DNA from: Torreya grandis
Taxonomy: Eukaryota > Streptophyta > Pinopsida > Cupressales > Taxaceae
Direction of reading: 5' to 3'
Assembly (NCBI GenBank): GCA_037957365.1
Contig: JARHVA010004253.1
Span: 177,501-241,500, forward strand
Length of the DNA: 64,000 bases
Numbering within the stretch: position 1 is the first letter of the stretch; each line of letters starts with the position of its first letter. Shown here in pieces: positions 25,040-37,179 of this stretch. The position numbers were made by a program, and so were the translations under genes. The notes beneath the pieces are model-generated. The model was not told where the DNA came from. It made no database searches and saw only the letters and a program-made list of their open reading frames with translations.

Positions 25040-28000
25040 CATATCTTTCCAAAATTTATAACATTTTGGCATGTTACTTCCATATCCATTCTTATTATCA
25101 TACTTATAGATTTGAATGGGTTCATAGACCAAGGGTCAATAAGGAGAGATTCATGCCCTTCCTCAATATTCTCTAGGCTTGAGTTGTAGCCTTTAACACC
25201 TTGATTTGGAGATCATATATGTAATATTCTATCATATATCAAAGTTTTTTTGTGTCCTTATCATGGTAGTTTTGGGGGGCATAGCATCATACAAGTATAT
25301 ATCCTCATCCTACCAATCTTTCTACACTTTATCTGATGTTGAGCTCTTTGTTACCTTTTTTGATGACGACCTTATCTTATATGTGAAAATTTTCCCCTTC
25401 ACTGGTACCACTTCTATCTTTGGCATGTTCCTCAAAGGAGTCACTTATCTCATCCTTGGGGGTTTCTCCATCAAACTTCTCCCCTTGTTCATTTTTCATT
25501 TTGGTGCTTATCAATGTTTATTTCAAGGTTCAAAACTTTAGTTCTAGGGTCACCTTATTGCTTCTAGTAATCCTCAAATATCTCATTTTATTTCTTTAAG
25601 GTGCCAACATCACCATTTTTTGGTACAAAAACCCCTTCAATACTTGGGCGTGCCTTAGCATATTCCTCTATTTTTTTGATAGAGCTACTTGGCACTTGTT
25701 TGATCACATCTACTTTTATTTCTATGTTCAAGGGTGTTTTTGGGGCCCTCTTCTCCAAATTTGCCTTCTTTTGTTCACAATCAAGTCTCTACTTTTCTTC
25801 AAGTTCCAAATCCATGTTTATATGTTCCTCATTTAGTCCCATCTTCTTGTAGGCCACTATTTATTCCTTGATAAATCAAGAGGCCATTATATATGCCTTA
25901 TCTTTGGATATTGGTGTTGTCTTATTTAGTGGGCTCTTTAACAAGGTTATACTAGAGGGAAGGCTTTCCATTTCATTAATTACTTTTAGCATTATATCCA
26001 TGCAACTTTGAAAGGCCTCCTAGATGTTTCCACCATTGAGATCCTCTTCACCTTCCTCTATTTGTAGGTTATAAGTCCTTATCCTATCTTCTTCAGTATC
26101 TTCTTCTATTATAGGTGCTAGGGTTACCTCTTTTTCCATGTCTATAAGGGTCTTGGTAGGGAATGCCCTAGGTCCCTTAGTCTTTCTTGGATTCTTACTA
26201 GAAGAAAGTCCCTCTTGATTGATTGTTACATGCTTCTTTTGTATAGGTGGTATGATGGGTTATTCGGAGGCTATCTTCAACTATATGCACTACATTATTT
26301 CCTCTAGTTTTGACTTTTCTTCTTATGGAGTGACTTTGCCTATATTTTTGGCACATCCACTCTTTCTTCATTGACTAGGAGGGGGTGCTCATCATCTTTA
26401 ATAGGGTCTTTACCCTTCTTTCATAGCTTCATCTCATATTATAAGTTAAAAAAATCCTATCGATTATAACCCTCTAGAGGGGATGGATGTTAGTTTTATC
26501 ACTATCATCCTCCTCATCCTTGGTTACCTTAGTTTTGGGGTAAAAAAATGGTGCCTCATCATATTCCTATCACAATCCATGGCCTTAGCCTAGATATCAG
26601 TTTTATTCACATTCATGATCCTCTTAAGTACCATCATGAAATATTTGGCCAAAAATGTATGAAGCAATCAGAGCCAACCTAAAATATTTCCATATGTGAG
26701 TGCTAGGAAAACCACACAAAAGTGTTACATCATGGAAAAGGTCATTATTCCCAAAAGTTTCTAAGGGAGTTATTTTTGGATGTGTCACTCCTTTATAAAG
26801 GCCTCCATATACTTATTGAACCATCCCTATACTCTAGTGTTATACTTTTGCAAAAAACTAAGGGGGAATATGTAATCCTATTACTTCAAATCTAGGGATT
26901 CATGATTTGGTAGAAACACCCATAGGTGGTCATCATCTCCTTTTGTCACACCTATCTCTTCCATCACCATCAAGATAAGAATATCACCCCACCAAAAAGT
27001 TTTACATGCTTGATGGCATTCTTGTACATTATTTATAATCTCTTTTATGACAAATTTATAGATGTTGAAGAGTTCTCCCTGCACCATGTGGTGGGAAATA
27101 CAAATTAAATTTTTTTTAATGTCTAACCATTAGATTATAGGTTAAATTTTGGTGATTACTAGGTGTGCTTCCACCCTTATGCCTAGGTCTTGAATGTCTT
27201 TTATGGGGAATACAAAACCTAAACTTTAATAGCCCAAGATCTTTGTGATCTTCTCTACTTATACATCATCATCCATCATCTCCCTTATATCCATTATTAA
27301 TCAAGGTAGACCTATGATTTTCTTATGTGTATCACGAAAATTCTCCTTCTCCATCCAAAAAAATATAACCAGTCACCATGTACCCATGAGAGAAGGAAAT
27401 TCACTAGGTTTTATGGCTTGTCAAAGCTTGACAACTCAAAGCATTAAGTTGTACCCATGGATTTCAACTTGTCTCTAATGGAGACATCAAAGAGTGCAAC
27501 ACCTTCCTTTACCTTTATGATTGTATCCACCATCCAATATTTATTCAACTCTTGTTCATTGCTACTCATTTTATGGTTATAGTCTTTGAACTTATACACA
27601 TGGGCAAAGGATACACATTTTCCACACACCATGAATTTTGGAGGGTACCTCATTTCTTAGTAGGTGAGATTTACATTTTTGATTAGATAAATATTTGTGA
27701 TTTTATCTCCCTCTACCATTTGCACTTTATATTTTATAGTGGCTACTTCCCTTAGTGTTTTTTATTTATTCACATCCTTGTACACTTCTAATGATTTTAA
27801 CCTAAGCATTTTCTTCCCCATCTTAAACTTACTAGAGTTAAAGTGTGGTTGATTGACCCTACCAAATCTCAAAATGGTGTCTTGTTTGCTTCATAGCTAC
27901 AAGAAATGTGACTACTTTTTTGTTTTTTTAGTTCCCTTCCTCTTTAATGGTGGATTGGTTATCCTACCAAAACCACTAATTTATTTTTTTCCCTTTAAAT

Positions 28001-28740
28001 CTGGTCCATTTTCCTCCTCTTCATCTTAGAACAAGATACAATCTCTTATTTTCTCTTTTTCTCACACTTTAGAAGGTTATGGGGAGCTCATTTTCTCTTT
28101 CTACTAACCTCAGTTCCTTGCTTTAATCTCTTGAAAATAAAAATTAAACCACCTTCCTCTACCATATTGGGTATTATACTCTATTCTCATCTACCAAATT
28201 GATGGATGGCATCATGAATATCCATGAAATATACTAAAATCCATGAAATCTACTAAATATGTCACCATCTACTCATTAATGTAGATTTTTGTCATCACTC
28301 TATATCATTAATTTTTCTAATGATTTATTCAAGGAAGTGACAGGAAATATAAATGATCACTTCCTACCAACTATTGGGTGGGTTCTAGCTATCAAAATGG
28401 TCATTTCTTTGTACTTTGTTCATCTTGGTGTGACCTTCACCTTCATTCTAGTTACCTATGTGTAACGCTTCAAAAATTTTAGATTAAACCTCTCAGGGTA
28501 CATCTTTTCTTTGGTGTTATTATTCTTTTAAAGCATGCCTCACTATCTCAATTTATTTATCTATGATTTACTATCTCTTGCTTTGGCCTCCATAGGTATG
28601 CTACAATAAAGGGAAATTTCACATGTCTTATGCTTCTTGATAGAATTCACATCTTAGAATAAAAGCATGCACATTCCTCTCTTGGTAATTAGTTCTATTA
28701 TGACCTTATAATTTGTAATTAGTGTACCATAGTCCACTTC
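25040..28740 (-). pseudogene. E1 unknown ORF, central part
   Basis: Successive minus-strand stretches read as protein broken by TAA/TAG stops and frameshifts: VQGWFNKYMEAFIKE and LGIMTFSMM (26,640-26,860), CKTFWWGDILILMVMEEIGV (26,881-27,087), MSSNEQELNKYWMVDTIIKV (27,444-27,653), and YEPIQIYKYDNKNGYGSNMP with CYKFWKDIE close to E2. The last piece stays open across the E2 site into the C-terminal part. No zinc knuckle, DSG or YxDD motif is seen. Combined with the other pieces the frame once spanned about 5 kb. Function unknown. Confidence 0.5.
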
Positions 28741-29345
28741 AAGTGTCATGTACAGAGTTAGTGGTAATATTTTTGAGTTGGGATGCCATATATTCAATTT
28801 GTGCCTCCATAAATGGGATGTTCTTGGTGTCTACAATTTTGACTACCTTAGTTATAACTGTGGCTTCAATTTATTCTTGAGGTTCTATAAAAAACTTCAT
28901 GGAAATCACTCTTATTAATGGCATGAGTAACCCCTCAATGAATGATTGTACATGTTGAGAAGGGTGAATATCATATGGAATATTCAATAAGAGAGTTTTG
29001 AACCATATCATATAAGTGCACACTCTTAGTGATTCCTTGGGTAATTTCTTACAACATGATGATGCTCTATTTTTTAAACTCTAAAATGTTAATATCCTTT
29101 AGTAATGCATCCTTCAGGGTATCATAGTCAATCATGGCCTAGTTTGGATCAAACTTTCTATATCAACTGTGGGCATGATCAATTAAAGTGGTTGTAAATT
29201 AAGCATACTTGCAATCCAAATAGGTCATGACTCATGTGCACCATTGTAATTCACACTTCAACATATATTCTATAGCATTTTCCTTATTGTGATAATTTAG
29301 GAGGTGCATAGCCATTTTATAGTAGATCTATTACAGGGGTACAAC
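28740..29345 (-). pseudogene. E1 gag-like N-terminal region
   Basis: Minus strand from about 29,303 reads MAMHLLNYHNKENAIEYMLK, then YRKFDPN and MIDYDTLKDALLKDINI, then SVHLYDMVQNSLIEYS, and in a shifted frame HVQSFIEGLLMPLIRVISMK and NIPFMEAQIEYMASQLKNIT. It is the first coding segment after the right LTR, so a gag-like role is a guess from position and helical composition. Confidence 0.45.
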
Positions 29346-30662
29346 TAGTAGTTGTGTATCTTGTCCCCCTAGCACCTAACCTCCTAACAGTGATCATGTT
29401 CCACTAGGGATGTTAATTCCTCCTCTCAATGGGTTTCCTCTTGTGCCTCTACCCCTGGGGTAGGCACTATTCTTATGTTCTTGTTAGCACAATTGATGCC
29501 ACCAATGTTGTGCTACTATTTTTTGAACTAGACCACTTCTTATGGGTTGTTTCCCACCTTGAATTACTACTATTAAATATATTGGTACACTTTCATTCAA
29601 GTTATATTATGGTAAACTAATTCTTAATAGACTAGAGATAATTTCACTCACCTCCTTGTATGGAATAATCTATTCAATAATAAAGTTACAATTTAAAGTT
29701 GTAAAACATCTATGATATAAGGCATTAGTAGGGTCAATAATCACTTTTGTATGATATTCAAATGGGGGATCTAGTACATGATCATATGCCACAAGTTTAA
29801 AGTGAGTAGGTGTGTTAACCATATATGTAGTAAGTAAATTATGTAAGAACTAAATGAATTCCAAACCAATCCAGTGTTTATCTCAATCCATTACTTCATT
29901 AAATCTCTCATCTTCATGCTACTATTTTTTAATATATCCTTCCCCATGACCTTCATATTCACTATGGATCCTCTCAACACTTACAGGTTCCATATCCTCC
30001 ATCAATCAATGTTGTCTCTTATTATAGGTTTATCTTCTGAGCTCTCAAGGGTAAATTAGCTTATCCCCTTCCATCACGCCTCACCTATACATCCCCCTCT
30101 CCCCCTTTGTATAACTCATATGTAAAATGGTTTTATCCTTCCATAGCTAAAGTATCAAAACTATAATCAACCATTAGCTTCTTGATTTTGTGTCAAACTC
30201 CTTCATAAATGTAACTTTAGGGTCATGTAAGAATACTCTACTTCCTTAGGGCATAAATAAGTTAATATTTCAAACTCAAGAACATAGATATTTAGAGGTC
30301 CTTACCACCATTTATCCATTGCTCTAGTCTAGGGGGCATTCAATATCCCAAGATTCTCTAGGTACTCCTTTGTCCACTCATAGTGACTTACATAGTTTCT
30401 TCTTCTATGAGTTGAATATATAACCAACCACTTATACACATGCTCAAGTAACTCACAAAAAATATCTCATATAAAGCATCATATATGTTGTCCTAAACCC
30501 ATTTTATTAGATTTTTTCCTTTTTAGGATGGATGACTCTATGAAAAACTATTTTCCACCTAGTGCATCCAGTACTCAATTTTCTCAAGAGAAAGTTGATA
30601 CATCATCTTATCGCACCATCACAAAAAAAAATTCAACACACATCCTAGTAATGGAACAAAAA
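29346..30662 (-). other. E1 leader region
   Basis: Lies between the E1 5' LTR and the first coding segment. No frame convinces. The expected PBS next to 30,662 is not a clean tRNA match (minus strand TTTTTGTTCCATTACTAGGA). Confidence 0.45.
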
Positions 30663-31438
30663 TGTTGGGGTTTAGTAGGGTTTTTTTTCAAATAAGTGCA
30701 AACATAGGATAACATATTTTATGCTCAAGATTTAAACACTCGACTATGCTAACATCAATTCACATAAGGTATAGGCCCTATGCACTCACTTGAAATGTAG
30801 TTGAGAAGGAATCAGGGCCTATATTGGGCTATTTATGCCATGGCACAAGGATTCAAATGGAAATATCAAGAAGCACAACATTAACTTAAATAAGGGTTAA
30901 AACCATAGGTGCAAGCCTATTCTGGGGTAAGCCCAAGATTATATAGGCTCTGAGTGGATCATAAGACTAATTTGATTCAAGTTATCTTCCGTACTTAATA
31001 AATGTAGATTAAACAAAGTTTGGGTTCATATGTGTAGATCTATACCCATTTTTAATGTAGAATGATGTTGACATTAGGAAATTATAGAGACTCCATTAAA
31101 ATTCAAAACTAGTGAAACACATGAACTTCAAATCATCATAACTAACCAAAATGTGACATAACACAAAATCAATTGCACCCCATAGCAATACTACTAACAT
31201 GCAAATCATGACAAACCCAAATGGATTTAAAAACAACACCATTAATAATTATTCAAAGTATATAAAAAGGTTAAATTCAAAACCATTCTATCCATAGCCC
31301 AATAGTTCACAAGTGAACTTGGGCACATACAATTAGAACCAATGTAGCCTCCATTCTATATCTAAGCCCAACTAAATAACTAGGAAACATTAATGGTCAC
31401 TAGCACAAAATCTATAGGGAATGATTCTAAAATCATTC
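30663..31438 (-). repeat. E1 right LTR, first piece
   Basis: Starts TGTTGGGGTTTAGTAGGG and matches 16,431 onward. It is cut by E3 after ...ATCATTC. Confidence 0.85.
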
Positions 31439-32163
31439 TGTTGACCCAATTTTGCCCCTCTGGCAAAATTTTGGTCACCCTCTTCGAAAGCTATGAAAGG
31501 CCAATTAATTTTGGGTTATAAGGTCCACCTTCATGGTTCAACAACTCTGTTTCAAAGCATTGGCTCATCAACCTTATTCATTGGCATTCATGGTAGCATA
31601 AGGCAGAGTCTTCTAATGTTCACAAAAGAGAAGAGGAAAAAATCGGGGCATTTAACACTAAGGCAAAAGGAGGGCAGACGTTTGCAAGAACAATGCAGTC
31701 GATGGAAAAATTGCTGCCCACAACATTGGCAGGGAAAAAGAGGCCACCAACACAAGCAGTAAGCAGCAAAATTGCCACCCAAAGCAGCTGGCAGAGAAAA
31801 GGAAGCCATCAACATCGGCCGATGTCGACAAAACTGTCGCAGTCGGTAGCCAACTCAGTCGATGTTGGCAAAATTGCCATGCTTGGTAGTAAATCAGCCA
31901 ACGTTGGCAAAAGTCCTACGTGCAATCCATGACATTGGGTAGTAAATTTGCCACCCATAACATCAGGTGGCAAAAAAGCCTTGCAGAACACAGGAAAAGG
32001 CCCACCTAACTGCCAAAGGAGCAAACCAACATGTAAAATGAGGCAACAAGCATGGTCCTAGTAGACTTATGATGTCATCAATAGTGTTTTCCCTCTTCCC
32101 AATGAAGACTCAAGTTGCCACTAGCAAGCAGAAGCCAATGAGAGCTCCTCTTGGCTCTTTCCA

Positions 32164-32171
32164 TATAAATA
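32164..32171 (+). promoter_or_regulatory. E3 5' LTR TATA box
   Basis: TATAAATA in a locally GC-richer context. It is conserved in the 3' LTR at 39,876-39,883 at the same place relative to the AATAAA signal, so it is the likely core promoter of the element. Confidence 0.7.
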
Positions 32172-32246
32172 TGCAGACTTGGTCATTTTGATGGATCTTC
32201 TCCAATTTTGTAAAGAGCATAGCTCTACAAATTCTCCACCTAAATC

Positions 32247-32252
32247 AATAAA
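32247..32252 (+). promoter_or_regulatory. E3 5' LTR AATAAA signal
   Basis: AATAAA 76 bases after the TATA box, conserved in the 3' LTR at 39,959-39,964. It is a candidate polyadenylation signal bounding the R region. Confidence 0.5.
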
Positions 32253-32859
32253 ATATAGTCTTTTGCCTCCATCTTGGATAGATTTGTTGTGTATGTCATG
32301 AGTATTATTTGTGTTTAGTCATTATCTTCGATGCTTTCACAGGTTAATGCCAATAGACCAATCATCTACAAGGGCCATTCCTACAGCTGAAAGGAGAAGA
32401 GCAATATTTGAGAAGGATAGAATAGAGGAAGTTGCTTGTAAGTGTGCATTCCATAGCACCTTGGTAAACCTCTGTTATGTATTTTCCATTATAGCCTCCC
32501 TGTTAGTCTTAGCAGCCTAGTTCTTCTGCCAGATGTGTAGAGTATATTTGCATTTTCCTTGATTCTGAGTGTGGATGTGGAAGGTCAACCTTTATTTTGG
32601 TGTATCACCTCTTTAGTGTAGGTAGTTTGTTTTCATGCATTTCTTCCCCCTTTTCATCCCCCCCAATATATAGCTATATATCCATTATTTTTGCATTACC
32701 TAAAACAAACAAGATACATCAGAGGGAACTAGCCCATACCTAGAGACTCTCCTCTCCTACTTCACCATCCCACAAGTGAGAGAGGGGTTTCCATGTTGTG
32801 GGGAGAAGGCAATAACCTATTTTCCTGCCACTGGGTGTAATCTCCAATGTCAACAGTTT

Positions 32860-32878
32860 TGGCACACCTGGTGGGACT
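32860..32878 (+). other. E3 primer-binding site
   Basis: TGGCACACCTGGTGGGACT starts four bases after the LTR, begins with TGG as tRNA-CCA complements do, and closely resembles the E4 site on the minus strand near 49,700. Confidence 0.75.
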
Positions 32879-33019
32879 GTAATTTTATCAGTTTTTAATG
32901 CAGTAGTATTTTGGGATTGATGATGGTCTTGTTATAGTCATTTCAAATATTTCTAGCATCTGGTGACTCCACCGGTAAGAGCTCAGTTCTTTATTTTAAG
33001 ACTAGTCACTTAAACTTCT

Positions 33020-34790
33020 ATGCTAAAAGTCACCACAAGGTCAGCTTCAAGGGGGGTTCCTTTTGTTTTCATTGAGCTGCCTTTAAACTTTGCTAAAAGG
33101 CTTAGGTTTGAAAAAACTCATCCTTATCCATTAGTAAACTCTCCTAGACTTGTTGCTAGGAACACCAACCCAGCTCAGCCACAATTATAGCTCGTTCTAG
33201 CCATGGCTTTGCCTTTTGTAGCTTTTCACAGTGAGAGCCCTTTAAACCTCCCACGCTATGATCCGATTCCAGGAACAGCTCTAAAAAATGTACCTTCTTT
33301 TGATGGAGTGGGACCTATTACAGTTGTTGAGCATATCAATAATATTTCCAACCTTTGAAATATTCACAATATAATAAAAGAAAACATTGCCATCAGACTG
33401 CTAGTTTTGTCTCTGAAAGGCAAGGCTCTTGATTGGTATGAAACCTTGCCTGTGAATTCCATACATTCCTAAAATGAATTGGGCACCCATTTAACTAGTC
33501 ATTTTGGGGAAAAAAGTGGCAGCCTCTCTCTTGCTGAGCAGCTGATGACTATAAAGAGAGCTCCACACAAGTATATGCAGGACTTCAACACAAGGTTTCA
33601 AAAGACTTGGGATAGAATTCCCGTCCTGGTAAGGCTGACTCCTAGCTATGCTTTCTTACACTATTTAAAAGCATTGAATAGTGATATTGTTGTGATGATC
33701 CAATCCATGGGAGGGCATATACTACCAGCTACTTATGACATTGCCATAGCAGCCAAAAATTGCTTGGTACAAGCCAGAAAGATCACTCTTAGGCCTAACA
33801 TGCCACTTTTCGAAGAGATGCTACCCCTTATATAGACCGTTGTTCCCACCATTGCTCCCCTGCCCACCATTGAGAAGCCAGCTGTTGTTCTGTCAAATGA
33901 ACTACATGAGGTTAAAAGCCTGTTACAAAACATGTCAAATGAACTTGTAGCTCTTAAAAGGCAACAAGCTCAAAATAACAAGCCGAATCTGGGTTATCAA
34001 CATTATGGTCAGGCACCTAGAAACCCTTTTCAAGGCTATAATCAAGGGCAAGGTTAGCTCACTCAGACCAGGCCTTATCAAAATTATAACTTAGGCCCCT
34101 CTTCATCATCCAAAGCCATGGTGCCTACTCAGAACAATCTAGTGCAGGAGTAGCCAGGTTGTTCGACCATGGGACATGGTCAAGAGCAAGCTATCCATAC
34201 AAATGATATGATGAATTTTTTCTAGAATTTAGAAAACTAGGTTGCTAATCATTCCCAATTTTTTGAGTTTCCATCTTAGCCCAGCACGAGTAACAATCAA
34301 ACTCAGCTAGATTCTACCCTAATAAATCATGAAGAGGGCGAGCTCTATGTAATTAATCATGGGGGCACTACAAACAATTAGGGTGATTGCATTGTAGCCA
34401 ACACAAGATTTAAAAGAAGAGCAGTTGGAGAAGCGCAGGCTTCCCCTTAGGCAGCAGCAATGAATACTCCATCACACCCTTTTCAAAGGGCCCCAATTTT
34501 TGGTCAATCATTTGCACCTCCAGCTCCCCAGTCTATAGCTCTAGCTGGGATCAACCCGAAGGAAAACACGAAGGGAATCAGCCCCCAAGTTAATATAGTT
34601 GATCAAATGAAGAAATTGCATGTGAACATTTCTCTATGGGATTCATTATCTCTTCCAGGACAAAAGGAGGTATTGACGAAAGAATTGCATGAACTAGATT
34701 AATAGGCCATCCCAACAGACACAAATAACATCTTAATGATGAATGGGTAGCCTTCTACTTCAGATCAGGTAAAGAAAGAAGAAAATACCC
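33020..34790 (+). pseudogene. E3 gag remnant
   Basis: One frame from ATG at 33,020 (MLKVTTRSASRGVPF) to the pol junction. The capsid-like core includes NIAIRLLVLSLKGKALDWYE, RAPHKYMQDFNTRFQKTWDR, LTPSYAFLHYLKALNSDIVV and AKNCLVQARKITLRP, the usual plant gypsy gag pattern. After it comes a Gln/Asn/Pro-rich linker. No CCHC knuckle was seen. About a dozen in-frame stops, mostly TAG, sit mainly at Gln positions. Gag would form the particle around the RNA. The frame passes to pol in a C6 run at about 34,788-34,793. Confidence 0.8.
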
Positions 34791-35110
34791 CCCTTTTATG
34801 TATCTTTTATCATAGGGGATTTCTTAGTACACAATTGCATAATCGATAGTGGAGCCATCACTTCAGCAATGCCCAAGTGCATTGCTGATAAGATGGGATT
34901 AAAATATGAAGTAATGAACAAAGGAGTCTTGAAACTAGATGGGACACCTGCGAAGACAGTCAAAATCTTGAAGGGTTTAAGTTTAACATTGCATGCCTGC
35001 CTAACATTCTCAATCCCCCATGATATAGTGGTAGCAGACGTTCCTCCATATTTCACAATCTATTTGTCTAGGGACTTTACGTCCAAGATAGGTGGCTATC
35101 TAGCAGCAAA
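34773..35110 (+). pseudogene. E3 aspartic protease domain
   Basis: Start of the pol frame: SFIIGDFLVHNCIIDSGAIT with catalytic DSGA, followed by MPKCIADKMGLKYE. It releases mature proteins from the polyprotein in active relatives. The catalytic Asp is intact and no stop lies within the domain. Confidence 0.8.
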
Positions 35111-35419
35111 TTGGTCATATCTAGTTTTCAAAACCAAGTACGAGACCAAAGTGAAAATCAAATCCGAGCCACTCTACAAAGACCACCTAGAGCCCTATTC
35201 GCCCAAGGCAGTGAATGTTAGTTACACTATCATTGATCCAGAAGAGTCTCAGATAGACAAATCTTCATCTTCTGCTATTGAAGGAGTCACACATCTACTC
35301 TTAGATGAGTGGGGAAGTGATAAATTCAAGCACGATCCTTATAAGTTTATTGAAGAGGTAGACCTTGGCATCTATTGCTTGCATGAAGAAGGCACCGTCA
35401 TGCCCAATATAATGAAAGA

Positions 35420-35850
35420 GAACAAAGAAGACCTCGGACTATGGCAGTTGTACTTTGACGGTTCCAGAAGTAAACTAGGTTTTGGTGGTGGGGCAATGTT
35501 AGTTTCCCCTTCTAAAGAAAGGTAATTTTTGGCTTTCCATTTCTATTTCTCTTGCACATGTAATGTTGCAAAATATGAGTCTTTGATTCATGGACTTGAG
35601 TGGGCAAGAAAGAGAGGGATCAGGAAGTTGTAAATCCTAGGGGACAGTGAACTAATTGTGAACCAAATAAGAGGCCTAAACTTGACCAAGAACTCCTTGC
35701 TAAAGTCTTATAAGCACAGAGTCTGGGACTTGATGGATGATTTCCTTGCTCTTAACATTACCTCGATTCCCAGGGAACAGAATAAGCAGGCTGACAGGAT
35801 AGCAACTGTTGGCGCCCAATTTGATGTTTCAAAAGAGATAAGTAGGGATT
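35420..35850 (+). pseudogene. E3 additional RNase H domain, upstream of RT
   Basis: WQLYFDGSRSKLGFGGGAML carries the first catalytic Asp. KYESLIHGLEWARKRGI carries the Glu, ILGDSELIVNQI the next Asp, and PREQNKQADRIA the last. This is a complete RNase H pattern in addition to the RNase H that follows RT. Some plant Ty3/gypsy (Tat) elements carry such a second RNase H. Here it precedes the reverse transcriptase. Two TAA stops (after KER and RKL) stand at likely Gln codons. Confidence 0.75.
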
Positions 35851-36299
35851 ATGGTTTGTGCCATTTAAAAGTGGTAGTTTGGCCTTCAATTTTGGATAAT
35901 GTTACGAATTAGCAGGTCTTTGAAAGTGACCAATAGATAGCTCTCTTCCTATAGGAAGAAGCTAAGTTCACAGTCTATAATCAAGCAAAATTATAGCAGC
36001 AATACAGAAATCAGATTGTTCAATTGAAGAACAATAAACTCCCTAAGGGTCTGGTCACACTTGAAAGTATTTTCAACAAAGATGACCAACTCAGAAATGA
36101 CAAAGCATGCATCACTACCAGAGAGGAGAATTATGAAAAGGTTGAAATCTTTAAGGACAAGTTGTTGGCACTTGGTAAGGTCTGCACATTTCAAGAAAGG
36201 CAAGCTTTCATTCTACTATGTCAGGAGTTCGCTAATGTCTTCGCCTGGAATTATAGAGACTTGAAGGGCTTCGATCCAAGACTCACCCAGCACACCATT

Positions 36300-37170
36300 A
36301 AACTAGAGTAAGGTGCAAAACCAGTCACACAAAAATAGAGGCCTGTTAATCTGATGATCAAACTCCTTATGTAGAAAGAATTGGTCAAGTTGATTGAGTT
36401 TGGCATTATATTTCCGATCAAACATTCCTCATGGTTGGCCAATTTGGTTCTAGTTAGAAAGAAAAATGGGGAGATCAGGCTATGCATCGACTTCAGAGAC
36501 CTTAATAAAGTCTCTTTAAAGGATCATTATCCCTTTTCGAACATGGATCAGATCCTCCAAAAGGTAATTGGTTCTAAATGTTTCTCCCTCCTGGATGGTT
36601 ATTTGAGATATAATTAGATTCTGGTGTGAGGCTGTGACCAATACAAAATAGCCTTCACCACTAAATGGGGAACGTTTGCCTACTAGAAGATGCCTTTTGG
36701 CCTATCCAATGCTGGTGCTACCTTCCAGCTAGCCATGGACATGGATTTCAGTGGTTTGATAAATAAGAATGTGCTGGTGTACCTTGATGATATAACAGTT
36801 TTCTCCAAGGAGGTGGGATAGCACATGGAGCACCTTAGGTAGATTTTTGAAAGGTGCAGGTAATTTGGCATCTCCCTAAATCTAAAGAAATGTGTATTTG
36901 TTGTTCATGAGGGGAAACTTCTTGGCCACATTGTGTCCAAGGAGGGTTTGTCTATTGACCCCAAAAGAGTCTGCTCCATTCTAGAGATGTCCCTACCAAA
37001 GCACAAGAAAGGCCTGCAGAGTTTCTCTGGCCGAATAAATTTCATTCGGAGGTTCATTTCAAATTTTTCTGAAATAGTTAAACCACTAGCCTCTATGATG
37101 AGGAAGGGTGAAGAATTCAAATGGAAAACACCAAGAAAAGATAGCTTTGAAGCCATCAAGCAGGCTTTGA
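36300..37170 (+). pseudogene. E3 reverse transcriptase domain
   Basis: Motifs in order: [75 protein letters not shown], the active site [12 protein letters not shown] at about 36,774-36,810, and LLGHIVSKEGLSIDPKRV. It copies element RNA into DNA in active relatives. The catalytic DD is intact. In-frame TAG stops occur at 36,684, 36,819, 36,840 and 37,173, each where Gln is expected. Confidence 0.9.
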
Positions 37171-37179
37171 CCTAGGCTC

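Larger units (their letters stand above)
31439..32855 (+). repeat. E3 5' LTR
   Basis: 1,417 bp. The terminus holds a hairpin: AATTTTGCC / GGCAAAATT (31,448-31,456 and 31,462-31,470) with outer TGACC/GGTCA. U3 (about 31,680-31,990) has degenerate tandem units around GTTGGCAAAATTGCC. TATA box and AATAAA signals follow. Confidence 0.95.

Noticed and set aside
25206..25852. Hydrophobic plus-strand ORFs of 111 and 83 codons resembling membrane proteins
   Set aside because: They are antisense shadows of the charged minus-strand E1 coding region, where Lys/Glu codons read backwards as Leu/Phe/Ser.
31588..32024. ORFs on both strands in the E3 LTR
   Set aside because: Fall in the repetitive U3. Similar frames recur in the other LTR with changed ends, and no protein motif is present.
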